Positions 1 to 8,497 of a DNA stretch of 64,000 nt are shown here, one piece after another (positions within the stretch are counted from its first letter, which is position 1; the number at the start of each line of letters is the position of its first letter). Source of the stretch: Bradyrhizobium sp. B097 (GTDB taxonomy: Bacteria; Pseudomonadota; Alphaproteobacteria; Rhizobiales; Xanthobacteraceae); contig NZ_CP152412.1 in assembly GCF_038957035.1 (NCBI RefSeq), forward strand, positions 1,794,501 to 1,858,500, written 5' to 3'. Position numbers and translations under genes: made by a program. The notes under the pieces are model-generated. The model was not told where the DNA came from. It did no database searches and worked only from the letters and a program-made list of their open reading frames with translations.

Positions 1-1239
1 GTGGTCCGCCGGCTGCACCCTGCGCCCGAATTCATTCTCTTCCCCGGCGACGAGATCATCGGCCTCACCGCCGATGCCGACGCGTTGCGGGCGCAGTGGC
101 GGCATTGGCTCGACACCGAAATGGCCTGGCTCGACCGGCGCGCGGTGCCGCTGTGGCACACGACCGGCAACCACACCACCTATGACGAGATGAGCGAGGC
201 GGTGTTTCGCGAGGTGCTGAAGCTGCCGCGCAACGGTCCGCCGGGTCAGGAGGGCTTGTCCTATTGGGTCCGCCGCGACGATTTGCTGATGGTGTTTGTG
301 CATACGCTGTGGAGCGGGTTGGGCGGCGAGGGGCATGTCGAGACCGACTGGCTGCAAGCGGTACTCGCACAGCACAGGGATGCCCGGCACAAACTGGTGC
401 TGGGTCATCATCCCGTGTACCCCATCAATGGCTTCAGCGGCAGCTATCAGCGCGAGATCGGTCACGAATACAGCGCGCGCTTCTGGGAGGTCCTGGTCGG
501 CGCCGGCGTGACCGCCTATCTGTGCAGCCACATCCTCGCATTCGATGTTCAGGTCCATCGCGGCGTGCTGCAGATCTGCACGGCGGGCGCGGGCACTGCG
601 CACCGGATGCCCGAAGGCGTCGAGTACCTGCATTGCGTGCAAGCGGCGCTCGATCAGGACGGCCTTCGCTATCAGGTGCTCGACACCGAAGGCGCCGTGC
701 GCGAGCAGCTCGCATGGCCGCTGCCATCTTTCGACCGCGCTGCGTGGTCGCCATTGCCGCACGGGACCAGCCCCGCGCCGCTGTCCGGGATGCCGGCGCC
801 CGCGACGGTGGTCGCCCTGAAACTGTCGGGGCGCACCGCCGCGGCAAGCGCCGCGCCGCAAACGCTGCTGTGCACGCCCGTGCCAGACATGATCGCGCCG
901 TTCTGGCTCGGCCTGCGCGGGCCGAACCAGACGCTCACCCTGATCCTCGGGCGCGAGCCCGGGCGTAGTCCGCACTACTGGGTCGGTCCCGATCTCGGCG
1001 ATGAGCGGGATTTCGACCTCGACATCGCCTTCTATCCGGACATGGGACCGGGCGGCGTGCTGTGGCGACGCCGCGGTGACATCAGCTGGACGTCGTTCGC
1101 CGCGATATCGGCGACGGGGCTCGAGCGGTTCTCGTGGCCCGCGCTCTGGAGCGTCGGGTGCGGACAGCATGGACCCGACGACAGGCGATATGCCGGGCCT
1201 CGGCTCGACGTCGCTGCGACCGTGATCGCATTGTCATGA
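1..1239 (+). CDS. Metallophosphoesterase (calcineurin-like), 5'-truncated by window edge
   Basis: The frame is open from the first base, and three calcineurin-like metal-site blocks are visible: GDEI near residue 16, GNHT near residue 57 and GHHP near residue 135. The usual first block (DxH) is absent, so the true start lies upstream and the GTG at base 1 is probably internal. The usual fourth block (GHxH) appears only as CSHILAFD near residue 175, so one metal ligand may differ. After about residue 250 there is a further beta-rich region of roughly 150 residues that I do not recognise, possibly a ligand-binding domain. The family hydrolyses phosphomono- or phosphodiesters; no substrate can be named here. 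The stop codon is embedded in a short tandem repeat. Confidence 0.75.
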   Translation: MVRRLHPAPEFILFPGDEIIGLTADADALRAQWRHWLDTEMAWLDRRAVPLWHTTGNHTTYDEMSEAVFREVLKLPRNGPPGQEGLSYWVRRDDLLMVFVHTLWSGLGGEGHVETDWLQAVLAQHRDARHKLVLGHHPVYPINGFSGSYQREIGHEYSARFWEVLVGAGVTAYLCSHILAFDVQVHRGVLQICTAGAGTAHRMPEGVEYLHCVQAALDQDGLRYQVLDTEGAVREQLAWPLPSFDRAAWSPLPHGTSPAPLSGMPAPATVVALKLSGRTAAASAAPQTLLCTPVPDMIAPFWLGLRGPNQTLTLILGREPGRSPHYWVGPDLGDERDFDLDIAFYPDMGPGGVLWRRRGDISWTSFAAISATGLERFSWPALWSVGCGQHGPDDRRYAGPRLDVAATVIALS

Positions 1240-1274
1240 GCCAAAGTCTTGAGCCAAAGTCCTGAGCCAAGTCG
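1237..1274. repeat. Three-copy 13-bp tandem repeat at the end of the phosphoesterase gene
   Basis: The unit tgagccaaagtc(t/c) occurs twice exactly and a third time shortened (tgagccaagtcg). The first copy contains the stop codon of the phosphoesterase gene. A unit length not divisible by three means copy-number changes upstream of the stop would shift the frame, but here the repeats lie at and after the stop. Confidence 0.8.
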
Positions 1275-1319
1275 GCGGCGATCGCGCTGGCGGAGAAACG
1301 GAGCAGGGACGTGTGCCGC

Positions 1320-1532
1320 CTAGTCAGATCCCTTGGGCTTCTTCCGTTCCGCGCTTTTCAATTCGCGATCGATCAGCGTGCAGACTCGTCGCTGTGCCAG
1401 CAGGCCGAGCCGCGCGCGCGTGGTGCCGTGCTTGATCTTGCCGTTGATCTCGAATGACCAGCTCCAGAGGTCGGGTTCGACGTTGGTAAGCGTGTATTGA
1501 ATGTCTCGATGACGATCGATCAGCTTCTTCAT
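1320..1532 (-). CDS. Small conserved-type hypothetical protein (70 aa)
   Basis: A 70-residue protein, rich in Lys and Arg, starting MKKLIDRHRDIQYTL and ending in a charged tail KKPKGSD. It has no signal peptide or membrane segment. The composition and the phrase LWSWSFEINGKIKHGTT suggest a small cytoplasmic beta-containing protein; I recognise no named domain. It stands alone between the phosphoesterase gene and a 400-bp gene-free stretch. The ribosome binding site is weak (AAAGAAACGG upstream of the ATG). The reading is supported by codon bias typical of the region rather than by a known family. Confidence 0.6.
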   Translation of the reverse strand: MKKLIDRHRDIQYTLTNVEPDLWSWSFEINGKIKHGTTRARLGLLAQRRVCTLIDRELKSAERKKPKGSD

Positions 1533-1938
1533 GCCGTTTCTTTTTGTTGGCTGAAGATTGCATAGCCAGATCGAGGAGGCGTCTGTATCCGGACGACTAC
1601 CTACACAATTGGTCTAAGCGTCCGCGCGGCGGAATTTTCCGCAATCACTGAGTTGGGGGCGTTGTCCAGTGGTTGCGTGATCATGTCGCGAGAATGCAGA
1701 TTTGTATCCCCATTCTCATATGTCATCGCCCGGCTCGACCGGGCGATCCAGTACGCCGCGGCCTCTCGGCTCAAGCACCGCTGTCTCTGGAATACTGGAT
1801 CACCCGCATGCGCGGGTGATGACACCGCGCAGTTTGACATCTTGAATCGAGAACCATCCTCATCGTCGTCTTGGCGAAAGCCAGGACGATGAAGGGATGG
1901 ATATCAATCCGCCAGCATCAACCTTGTACGTTCCAGCC
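1533..1938. other. Gene-free stretch with one intergenic palindrome
   Basis: No convincing gene is visible. The stretch is somewhat AT-richer at its left end, which would suit the promoter of the small gene at 1320-1532, and its right half is mostly occupied by the palindromic element at 1721-1824. Confidence 0.6.
1721..1824. repeat. Intergenic palindromic element
   Basis: The outer arms tgtcatcgcccgg and the complementary ...gggtgatgaca enclose inner arms atccagta / tactggat. At each end is a small secondary hairpin (cgcccggctcgaccgggcg on the left, cacccgcatgcgcgggtg on the right). The design matches the other roughly 100-170 bp intergenic palindromes in this window, although the sequence is a different family. 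Confidence 0.75.
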
Positions 1939-2313
1939 TCACAAATTGATCACCCCGCGCCGCGCCGCATGCGCGACGGCGTCGGTTCGGCCGGTGGCGT
2001 CGAGCTTGTCGAGCAGGGAGCCGACATGAAACTTGGCGGTGTGGACGGAAATCCCGAGCCGCTGCGCGATCATCTTGTTGGATGCGCCTTCGGCCAGCAG
2101 CGCCAGCACGTCGAGCTCGCGCGGCGTCAGCTCGAAGTCGCCGCCGCCCGCGGTCTCCCGGTTGCGTGCGACGATCGTCGCCGTCACCTGTTCGCCCGGC
2201 GCGGCAAGCCGCAGGCCGGCGACGCTGCCGAGCAACGTCGCCAGCCGGTCGGCGAGGACGGGGTCGTCTATCTCGAGTGCGATGACGATGTCGGAAGTGG
2301 GCTCACTGCTCAC
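1939..2313 (-). CDS. Short LuxR-type helix-turn-helix regulator
   Basis: A 124-residue protein whose C-terminal half (about residues 60-122) is a clear LuxR/GerE DNA-binding domain: ELTPRELDVLALLAEGASNK, then the recognition-helix region SVHTAKFHVGSLLDKL. The N-terminal ~55 residues resemble only the first strand and helix of a receiver domain (IVIALEIDDPVLADRLATLL) and then run straight into the HTH, so no phosphorylatable Asp pocket is present. It starts with GTG and overlaps the stop of the upstream pseudoprotease gene as GTGA, so the two are translationally coupled. It probably acts as a DNA-binding regulator whose activity depends on its coupled partner rather than on phosphorylation; that last point is inference. 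Confidence 0.85.
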   Translation of the reverse strand: MSSEPTSDIVIALEIDDPVLADRLATLLGSVAGLRLAAPGEQVTATIVARNRETAGGGDFELTPRELDVLALLAEGASNKMIAQRLGISVHTAKFHVGSLLDKLDATGRTDAVAHAARRGVINL

Positions 2314-3176
2314 GTCTCGGGCCTTTCGCCGACCGTCACCTTGAAGTTCAACGGCTCGCCGCCGCGATGCACGGTGAGCTCAACCACGCTGCCGACGCTC
2401 TGTGGCCCGAGGCCGCGCGACAGCGCCCGCACGCCCGACAGCTTCTCGCCGTTGACAGCAATGATCACGTCGCCCTGGCGGATGCCGGCGGCGGCCGACG
2501 GGCCGGCCTTGTCGACATTCATCACCATCGCACCAAGGCCGTCGTCGAGACGGACCGGCTGCAGCCCGACGCCGAGATATCCGCGCGCGATCCGGCCGCT
2601 CTTCTCGAGCTGGGCCGCGACCCGCTCGATGGTCGCGGCCGGGATCGTCAGCACGCGGCGCGGGCCGAGCACCGCCATGCCGAACGGCACGCCCGCGGCA
2701 TTCAGCGCCAGCCCACCCTGCTGGCTGTGCCGCAGCCGGACGTCGAGCTCGATCCGCGCATCGATCTCGCCGCCGCGCAGGCTGCGCCAGGCGGCGCCCG
2801 ACCGCGAGACCATGCCGAGCCGCGCGATCGGCGCGCCGCGGTCGGCTGCGACGATGACCGCGAGCGATCCGAGCGCGGGGATTTCGGCCGAGAGCTTGAT
2901 CGGCGCGACATCGCCATCGACGCGCAGCAGCGCGATGTCGGTGGTGTGGTCGCGTCCGGCGACGGTGGCTTGCCTGCGGCTGCCGTTGGCAAACTGGATT
3001 TCGATCTCGCCCTCGTCGGCGAGGGCCTCGTCGGCAGTCACGATGAGGCCGGTCTTCCAGACGAAGCCGGAGGCGCGCGCGCGATGCGAATGCACGGACA
3101 CGATCGCAGGCGCAGCGCGCGCAATGGTCTCGGAAAGGGCTGACGACAGCGAGGCGAGGGTGGTTGATTCGGTCAT
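2310..3176 (-). CDS. HtrA/S1C-like PDZ protein with degenerate protease site
   Basis: A 288-residue protein with an HtrA-type trypsin fold (about residues 10-185) followed by one PDZ domain (about 190-280; YLGVGLQP, GPSAAAGIRQGDVIIAVNG). Compared with HtrA/DegP, the catalytic His block (IVTNNHVV) reads IVTADEAL and the Ser block (GNSGGPL) reads SQQGGLA, so both His and Ser are lost; only the Asp block TDIALLRV survives. There is no signal peptide or membrane segment, so it is likely cytoplasmic. It probably binds peptides or partners without cleaving them. The start ATG has a GGAG site, and the gene overlaps the LuxR gene downstream by four bases, suggesting a sensor-regulator pair. Confidence 0.85.
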   Translation of the reverse strand: MTESTTLASLSSALSETIARAAPAIVSVHSHRARASGFVWKTGLIVTADEALADEGEIEIQFANGSRRQATVAGRDHTTDIALLRVDGDVAPIKLSAEIPALGSLAVIVAADRGAPIARLGMVSRSGAAWRSLRGGEIDARIELDVRLRHSQQGGLALNAAGVPFGMAVLGPRRVLTIPAATIERVAAQLEKSGRIARGYLGVGLQPVRLDDGLGAMVMNVDKAGPSAAAGIRQGDVIIAVNGEKLSGVRALSRGLGPQSVGSVVELTVHRGGEPLNFKVTVGERPET

Positions 3177-3273
3177 GGGAAACTCCGTTGGCTTCCCCCA
3201 ATCTGGGATGTCGCGGCTAAGGGCGAAACTGGCCGGATGGGCAGGACGCGGCCCCGCCGATCGGAACTGCCGC

Positions 3274-4467
3274 TCAGCTCAGCTGGTGCAGGGTGTCCTT
3301 CGGGCTTTCGCCGAACTTGGCGCGGTAGGCGCTCGCCATCCGGCTCAGATGGGTAAAGCCGAGGTCGAATGCAATATCGACGATGCGTTCGCCCGGCCGC
3401 GCCGTCTTGAGACGGGCGTTGAGATGGGCGAGACGGATGTCGAGCAGCATCTCGGAAACGGTGGTGCCGAAGTGGCGGCGGAAGCCGAGTTGCAGCGCGC
3501 GGACGCCGGTGCCTGCGATCTGCGCAAGCTCGACGAGATCCATCGGCTCGGTCGCGCGGGTCTCGAGATAGGCGCGCACGCGCTTCAGCGCCGCCGGCTG
3601 GGCCTCAGCGCGGCCGTTGAAGACATCGATTGCCGAACTCAAGGTGTGCCGCTGCTCGTTGAGCAAAACATTGAGAAACGACTCGCGCCAATCGGCCGCC
3701 GCCACCGCGGACAAGGATTTGTGCGGCCCGAGCTGCTCGGCGGTCGTTACGAGCTGCTCGATCCTGGCCGAGAGCGCCTGCCCGAGTGGCCCGCTCAGTG
3801 CGACAGCCGGATCGAACTCGACCGGCCGGACCGCCACGCCGCCAAGCGCGGCGGCGCGATGCTCGACCAGCTTGCGGTCGAGCAGCAGGATGAGCTGGGC
3901 GCAGTCGTCGCGCCATGTCATCTCGGTTGGAATCGTCGGCGACAGCAGCGAGGCACAGTGTTGTGGTCCGGTGGTGAGCTCGCGCGCGGCGGTCCGCACC
4001 GCGGCCGAGCCGGACAGCGGCATCTGCAACAGGAAGAAGCGGTCGAGGCAACCGGGGTTGATCGCGACCGATCCGCCATAGGCGACATAGTTGACCGAGA
4101 ACCCGTTGAACCCAGCGCAATTGTGGTGTGCGGAGAAATCGCGCTCCGAACGATCGACCGGCGTCAGATCGTGCGGACAGAAGATGCGCCCGATCGCTTC
4201 AGCCGCGTCGTCGACGCGCGCCGTCGCGACGCGCGCGAAATCCTTGAGCCTTGCGCTTGTCGAACGTGCCCTTGCCGAAACCTCGTTGCCAACAGCAGTC
4301 ACGCCGGCCGTCCGGAGTTGTTTGAGGTCTAAAACATCGTGCAGCCTAGTGCATCCGCCGGCAAAGGGGAACGCCGTTTCGTCGCGCAATCTGCCCGATC
4401 GGCGCGCAGGCGGATGCGGCGGCATTGGGCAGACCCCGCCGGGCTCGACGCTCCCGCATTGCAGCAT
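3274..4467 (-). CDS. AraC-family transcriptional regulator
   Basis: The C-terminal ~100 residues carry the double helix-turn-helix of AraC proteins, with the second motif IVDIAFDLGFTHLSRMASAYRAKFGESP. The middle (about residues 95-270) resembles the AraC-binding-like sensor domain found in XylS/FeaR-type regulators of aromatic metabolism. The N-terminal ~50 residues look atypical (Pro/Arg-rich), so the true start may be a downstream GTG at 4302. The gene is divergent from the cupin gene at 4567, and the region between them would hold both promoters. The effector is unknown. Confidence 0.85.
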   Translation of the reverse strand: MLQCGSVEPGGVCPMPPHPPARRSGRLRDETAFPFAGGCTRLHDVLDLKQLRTAGVTAVGNEVSARARSTSARLKDFARVATARVDDAAEAIGRIFCPHDLTPVDRSERDFSAHHNCAGFNGFSVNYVAYGGSVAINPGCLDRFFLLQMPLSGSAAVRTAARELTTGPQHCASLLSPTIPTEMTWRDDCAQLILLLDRKLVEHRAAALGGVAVRPVEFDPAVALSGPLGQALSARIEQLVTTAEQLGPHKSLSAVAAADWRESFLNVLLNEQRHTLSSAIDVFNGRAEAQPAALKRVRAYLETRATEPMDLVELAQIAGTGVRALQLGFRRHFGTTVSEMLLDIRLAHLNARLKTARPGERIVDIAFDLGFTHLSRMASAYRAKFGESPKDTLHQLS

Positions 4468-4566
4468 GATCGTGCCGGCCGCGGATTCGTTTATCGGCTA
4501 GACAGCCTCACCGGCTGGCGACAGGCTCGGTGTCGGCAATACGCATCCAAAACTGGAGAGGCTGAC

Positions 4567-5016
4567 ATGGGCACGCTCGAAAAAGGCATTACCCGAACCG
4601 GCACCGGCTACGGCGGCAAGACCTGGAATATCCTGGGCCAGGTCTACTATCCGAAGGCGGTCACCGACTCGACCTTCGCGTTCGAGACCAACAGCGATCC
4701 CGGCCAGTTCGTGCCGGTGCACGTCCACCCGACCCAGGACGAGTTCATCCTGGTGCAGGAGGGCGTGCTCGACCTCAAGCTCGACGGCGTTTGGGTGCAG
4801 GCCAAGGCCGGCGACCTCGTGCGCATGCCGCGCGGCATTCCGCACGGCTATTTCAACAAGTCCGACAAGCCGGCGCGGGCGCTGTTCTGGGTGTCGCCGA
4901 TGCAGAAGCTCGAGGCGCTGTTCGACAAGCTGCACAATCTGCAGGACCCCGTCGAAGTGGTGCGCATTTCCGCCGAGCACGAGGTGGACTTCCTGCCGCC
5001 TGAAGCCAACGAGTAG
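4567..5016 (+). CDS. Cupin-domain protein
   Basis: A 149-residue single-domain cupin. The metal-binding motif 1 appears as PVHVHPTQDEFILVQEG and motif 2 as GDLVRMPRGIPHGYFN, so the His and Glu ligands are present. The start chosen is the ATG with a GGAGAG ribosome binding site 7 bases upstream; the same frame is open further upstream without a credible start. It may be a small dioxygenase or isomerase or a sensor-type cupin. It sits 117 bp before a flavin monooxygenase gene on the same strand and divergent from an AraC regulator, which suggests a small regulated catabolic cluster. Confidence 0.85.
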   Translation: MGTLEKGITRTGTGYGGKTWNILGQVYYPKAVTDSTFAFETNSDPGQFVPVHVHPTQDEFILVQEGVLDLKLDGVWVQAKAGDLVRMPRGIPHGYFNKSDKPARALFWVSPMQKLEALFDKLHNLQDPVEVVRISAEHEVDFLPPEANE

Positions 5017-5052
5017 GCGGGCGAGCACACAGACAGCGCACCCGAGACAGCG

Positions 5053-5076
5053 ATCGCCGGAGTTGGCTCCGGCGAT
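5053..5076. repeat. Perfect 10-bp-arm hairpin after the cupin gene
   Basis: atcgccggag - ttgg - ctccggcgat. It lacks a T tract, so it is either a short intergenic repeat or a transcript-stabilising hairpin rather than a typical terminator. Confidence 0.6.
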
Positions 5077-5133
5077 GACGGGAACGCGTGCGCTTAGGGA
5101 AATGGACCTGTTCATTCATCGCGGAGACGTTTC

Positions 5134-6627
5134 ATGGTCAAGCAGAAGCATGTGTGCGTGATCGGCGCCGGCATTTCCGGGCTCGCCGCCGGAAAAGCCT
5201 TTGCCGGTCGCGGTCACAACGTAACGATCATCGAGCGCAGCAGTGATCTCGGCGGGGTCTGGGAGCCGGCGCGCTCCTACCCCGACGTGCAGACCCAGAG
5301 CCCGAAGGAGCTCTATCGCTACACCGACAAGGCGATGCCGGAGTCCTATCCGGAGTGGCCGAAGGGCCCGCAGGTCCATGCCTATCTGCGGGACTACGCC
5401 CGCAGCCACGGGCTCGACGGCGCGATGCGGTTCGACACCAAGGTCGAGAGCATGACGCGCCGCGCCGATGGCAGACCGGGCTGGACGCTCGAACTGCGCT
5501 CGACCGACGGCGCCGCCGGCCATGAGGATTTCGACTTCGTCGCGGTCTGCACCGGGCAATTCAACGAGCCGCAGACGCTGCCGCTGGCCGGCGAGGACGG
5601 CTTCAAGGCGCAGGGCGGCCAGATCCTGCACTCGTCGCAATACAGCGATCCTGATCTCGCCAAGGGCCGCAAGGTAGTCGTGCTCGGCGGTTCGAAATCG
5701 GCGACCGACATCGCCGTGAATGCGGTCACTTCCGGCGCCAGCGAGGTCACCATCGTGTTTCGCGAGCCGGTCTGGCGGATTCCCTATTTCGTCGGCGGCC
5801 TCGTCAACTTCAAGCGCATCCTCTACATCCGCGCCCAGGAGCAGATGTTTGCGAGCTGGGGCATCGGTCCGATGGCGCGCCTCGCGCATGTCGTGGCAAA
5901 GCCGTTCGCCTGGGCGAACTGGCGTGGGCTCGAGAGCATGCTGAAGATGCAGCTCAAGCTGAAGCAGTGCGGCATGGTGCCGAAGGAGCGGATCGAGGAC
6001 GGCGTCAACTGCTCGGTGCCGATCGCGACCCCCGGCTTCTATCCGATGGTCGCCGACGGCCGGATCAAGGCGGTGCAGGGCACCTTCGATCATTATGACG
6101 GCAAGACCATCGTGATGAGCGGCGGCCAGCGTGTCGCGGCCGACGTCGCGGTGCTCGCGATCGGCTACAAGCTCGGTGTGCCGTTCCTCCCTAAGGAGTA
6201 TCAGAGCAAGCTGGTCGAGCCCGACGGGCAGTACCGGCTCTATCGGCTGATCGCCAACCCGGATCTGCCCGACATGGGCTTTGTCGGGTTCAATTCGAGC
6301 TTCTGCACCGTGCTGTGCGCCGATCTCGCCGCGAACTGGCTGGTGCGCTACGCCGACGGGCAGCTCGCGCGGCAGCCGAGCGCGGCCGAGATGCACGACA
6401 ACATCGCGATGATGCTGAACTTCAAGCGCGTCGAGCGGCCGGCGGCGGGCGTCTATGGCGGGCTGTGCGTCGCGCCGTATCACTTCAAGCATTTCGACGA
6501 GCTGTTGGCGGACATCGGCACCAAAGCGTCGCGTCGCAACCCGCTCGTCGAAAGGTTCACGCCGCCGGACGCGGACGCCTATGCGCGCTTCCTTGCGACC
6601 GCGCCGGAGTACAGGGCGGTGGCCTAA
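5134..6627 (+). CDS. Flavin-containing monooxygenase (FMO/Baeyer-Villiger type)
   Basis: A 497-residue NAD(P)H- and FAD-dependent monooxygenase. The FAD-binding GxGxxG is VIGAGISGLAAGK at the N-terminus, and the NADPH-binding glycine motif is VVVLGGSKSATDIA near residue 190. Just before it, GGQILHSSQY resembles the FMO identifying sequence. The protein probably inserts oxygen into a ketone or a soft nucleophile; the substrate is not evident. No membrane segment or signal peptide is seen. It lies downstream of the cupin gene, and its 3' end overlaps by 4 bp with the convergent hydrolase gene. Confidence 0.88.
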   Translation: MVKQKHVCVIGAGISGLAAGKAFAGRGHNVTIIERSSDLGGVWEPARSYPDVQTQSPKELYRYTDKAMPESYPEWPKGPQVHAYLRDYARSHGLDGAMRFDTKVESMTRRADGRPGWTLELRSTDGAAGHEDFDFVAVCTGQFNEPQTLPLAGEDGFKAQGGQILHSSQYSDPDLAKGRKVVVLGGSKSATDIAVNAVTSGASEVTIVFREPVWRIPYFVGGLVNFKRILYIRAQEQMFASWGIGPMARLAHVVAKPFAWANWRGLESMLKMQLKLKQCGMVPKERIEDGVNCSVPIATPGFYPMVADGRIKAVQGTFDHYDGKTIVMSGGQRVAADVAVLAIGYKLGVPFLPKEYQSKLVEPDGQYRLYRLIANPDLPDMGFVGFNSSFCTVLCADLAANWLVRYADGQLARQPSAAEMHDNIAMMLNFKRVERPAAGVYGGLCVAPYHFKHFDELLADIGTKASRRNPLVERFTPPDADAYARFLATAPEYRAVA

Positions 6628-7349
6628 TCGCGGCCGGCGTCGAGGAAGGCTTGCGCCAGGCGCTCGGGATTGGAGAAGCAGAGCTCGTGGCTGCCCGGCA
6701 CCTGCACGAGGCGGAACAGCCCGAGCTTCTCCGACAGCCGCGGATGCCAGGGCAGGCCGTGCGGCATCGCGGTGTCCTCGGTGCAGTTGACGTAGGACTT
6801 TGCGATCGGCATCTCGGCCGGATTGGTCCGCAGCGCGATCTTGTCCTGGAAGGTCTTCAGCGGGTGCGGGTTGAGCTTGTCATAGGCTCGCTGCGCCGTC
6901 TCGAGGTCGGCGTCGTTGATGAACGCCTCGCGCCAGATCGGGAACGGCAATACCACCGAGCCGTCGCCGCGCTCGGCATAGATGGCATCGAACAGGCCGA
7001 CATAGTGCGGCGGCACCATGTCGTTGAGGCTCTCGCCATTGTTCGGCACGAACGCATTCCAGTACACCAGCCGGCGGATGCGATTGGCGGCGGCGTCGGC
7101 AACACCCGTGATGACCATGCCGCCATAGCTGTGGCCGACCAGCACGATGTCATTCAGATTGTGCTCGGCGAGATAGTCCACGATCGACTGGATCGCCTCG
7201 GCAAGCCCAGTATCCTTGCGGTCGCCGGGGCGGTTGCCCTTGATCGTCGGGGTGTGGACGACATGGCCGGCCTTGCGGATGGCGGCCGCAACCGGCTCAA
7301 ACTCGGCGCCGGTATGCCAGGCGCCATGGACGAGAACATAGGTCGACAT
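6624..7349 (-). CDS. Alpha/beta hydrolase
   Basis: A 241-residue alpha/beta-hydrolase: oxyanion HGAWH at residues 9-13, nucleophile elbow GHSYGG near residue 93, and a late catalytic His in VPGSHELCFSNP. This resembles the plant-esterase / EstA-like subgroup (salicylate-esterase and hydroxynitrile-lyase relatives), which hydrolyses small esters. The ATG has a GGAG site. It is convergent with the monooxygenase gene and divergent from the AraC regulator at 7499, so it may be under that regulator's control. An esterase acting on a Baeyer-Villiger product of the neighbouring FMO is an attractive but unproven idea. Confidence 0.85.
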   Translation of the reverse strand: MSTYVLVHGAWHTGAEFEPVAAAIRKAGHVVHTPTIKGNRPGDRKDTGLAEAIQSIVDYLAEHNLNDIVLVGHSYGGMVITGVADAAANRIRRLVYWNAFVPNNGESLNDMVPPHYVGLFDAIYAERGDGSVVLPFPIWREAFINDADLETAQRAYDKLNPHPLKTFQDKIALRTNPAEMPIAKSYVNCTEDTAMPHGLPWHPRLSEKLGLFRLVQVPGSHELCFSNPERLAQAFLDAGRD

Positions 7350-7498
7350 GTTGTGCTTCTCCGACGGGTTTGGTTAGATCGATCGACGCTCGCTTCCTCT
7401 TTAGGCGCGAGGTTCGTGCAACTGTTTGTCGGATATTGCGGTTGTCGGGCCGGCTGCGCTTGGCTGAGGCCGCACTGGAATGGCTTCGGAGTGAACTG

Positions 7499-8476
7499 AT
7501 GCAGCAAATCGCTCCCCCGGATCGCGCGCGGAGCCTCGCCTGGAACACCGAGGATGTCCGGCCTGCCGAACAGTTCGCCTACTACCGTGAGGCGATCTGC
7601 CAGGTGTTCATGAAGCTGACGCCGGAGCCGACGGACAGATCGAGCTTTGCCGCCCGGATCGAAAGGGTCGCCCTGGGCGCAGGTGCCATCAATCGCGTCA
7701 AGTTTCCTGGCCACCTCGTGCACCGCTCGCCGAGCGATATCGCCGCGTCGAGCAGCAGCTGCTTCTATCTCAATCTGAAGCTCGCCGGCCGCTGCCGCAT
7801 CGAACAGGGAGGGCGGGGCGTCGATCTGTCGCCGGGACAGGTCGGGATATTCGACAGTGAACGGCTGTTCGCACTGCGCCACAGTCACGGGCCGTCGCTG
7901 CAGGTGGCGTCCTTCTGGGTCCCGACCCAGCTGCTGCGGGACCGCCTGCCGCCATCGTTCGAGTTCAAGCCGGCGCGGGTATCGGACGACCCGCTGGTCG
8001 GCCATCTGATCGTGGAGACGGCCCATGCGCTCAATTCCGCAGCGGCCAGCATGCCGGAACAGGAGAGCGCGCAGCTGTTCGGCGTGCTGCTCGATCTCGT
8101 GGCCTTGAGCCTGTCGCGCGACGGACGGCGCGGCACAGAGCCGATCAGCCTCGTGGAAGCGACCTGGATCGCGTTGCGCCGCGCGGTTGACTCCAGGCTG
8201 CGCGAGCCCGGCCTGACCGCTGCGACGGTTGCTTTGTCCGTGCGCATCAGCGAGCGTTACGTCCACAAACTGTTCGAGCGCGCCGGGACCACATTCGCCA
8301 GCCATGTGATGGACCGTCGCCTCGACGGTGCGGCGCGCGACCTGAAGGATCCCGCGATCGCCGGGCGCGCGATCGGCGACATCGCGTTCGACTGGGGCTT
8401 CTCCGATCTGTCGCACTTCACCCGGCGCTTCCGGCATCGCTTCGGCTGCACGCCGCGCGACTGGCGCCGCGGCTGA
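7499..8476 (+). CDS. AraC-family transcriptional regulator
   Basis: A 325-residue regulator with an N-terminal AraC-binding-like domain (about residues 20-190) and a C-terminal AraC HTH; the diagnostic second HTH is IGDIAFDWGFSDLSHFTRRFRHRFGCTP. The start is the ATG preceded by GGAGTGA; the open frame extends upstream without a site. It is divergent from the alpha/beta hydrolase and 21 bp upstream of the maleylacetate reductase gene, so it probably controls one or both. The architecture is typical of regulators of aromatic catabolism (XylS, FeaR, NagR-like); the effector is unknown. Confidence 0.9.
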   Translation: MQQIAPPDRARSLAWNTEDVRPAEQFAYYREAICQVFMKLTPEPTDRSSFAARIERVALGAGAINRVKFPGHLVHRSPSDIAASSSSCFYLNLKLAGRCRIEQGGRGVDLSPGQVGIFDSERLFALRHSHGPSLQVASFWVPTQLLRDRLPPSFEFKPARVSDDPLVGHLIVETAHALNSAAASMPEQESAQLFGVLLDLVALSLSRDGRRGTEPISLVEATWIALRRAVDSRLREPGLTAATVALSVRISERYVHKLFERAGTTFASHVMDRRLDGAARDLKDPAIAGRAIGDIAFDWGFSDLSHFTRRFRHRFGCTPRDWRRG

Positions 8477-8497
8477 CCAACGTTTTTGGAAATCACC

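Noticed and set aside
1897..4332. Open frame of 811 codons on the + strand
   Set aside because: It is antisense to the pseudoprotease, LuxR and AraC genes, which have clear domains. Its translation has no recognisable motif and reflects the high-GC third-position bias of the opposite strand.
5116..6492. 458-codon open frame on the - strand
   Set aside because: It is antisense to the flavin monooxygenase, whose FAD and NADPH motifs are intact.
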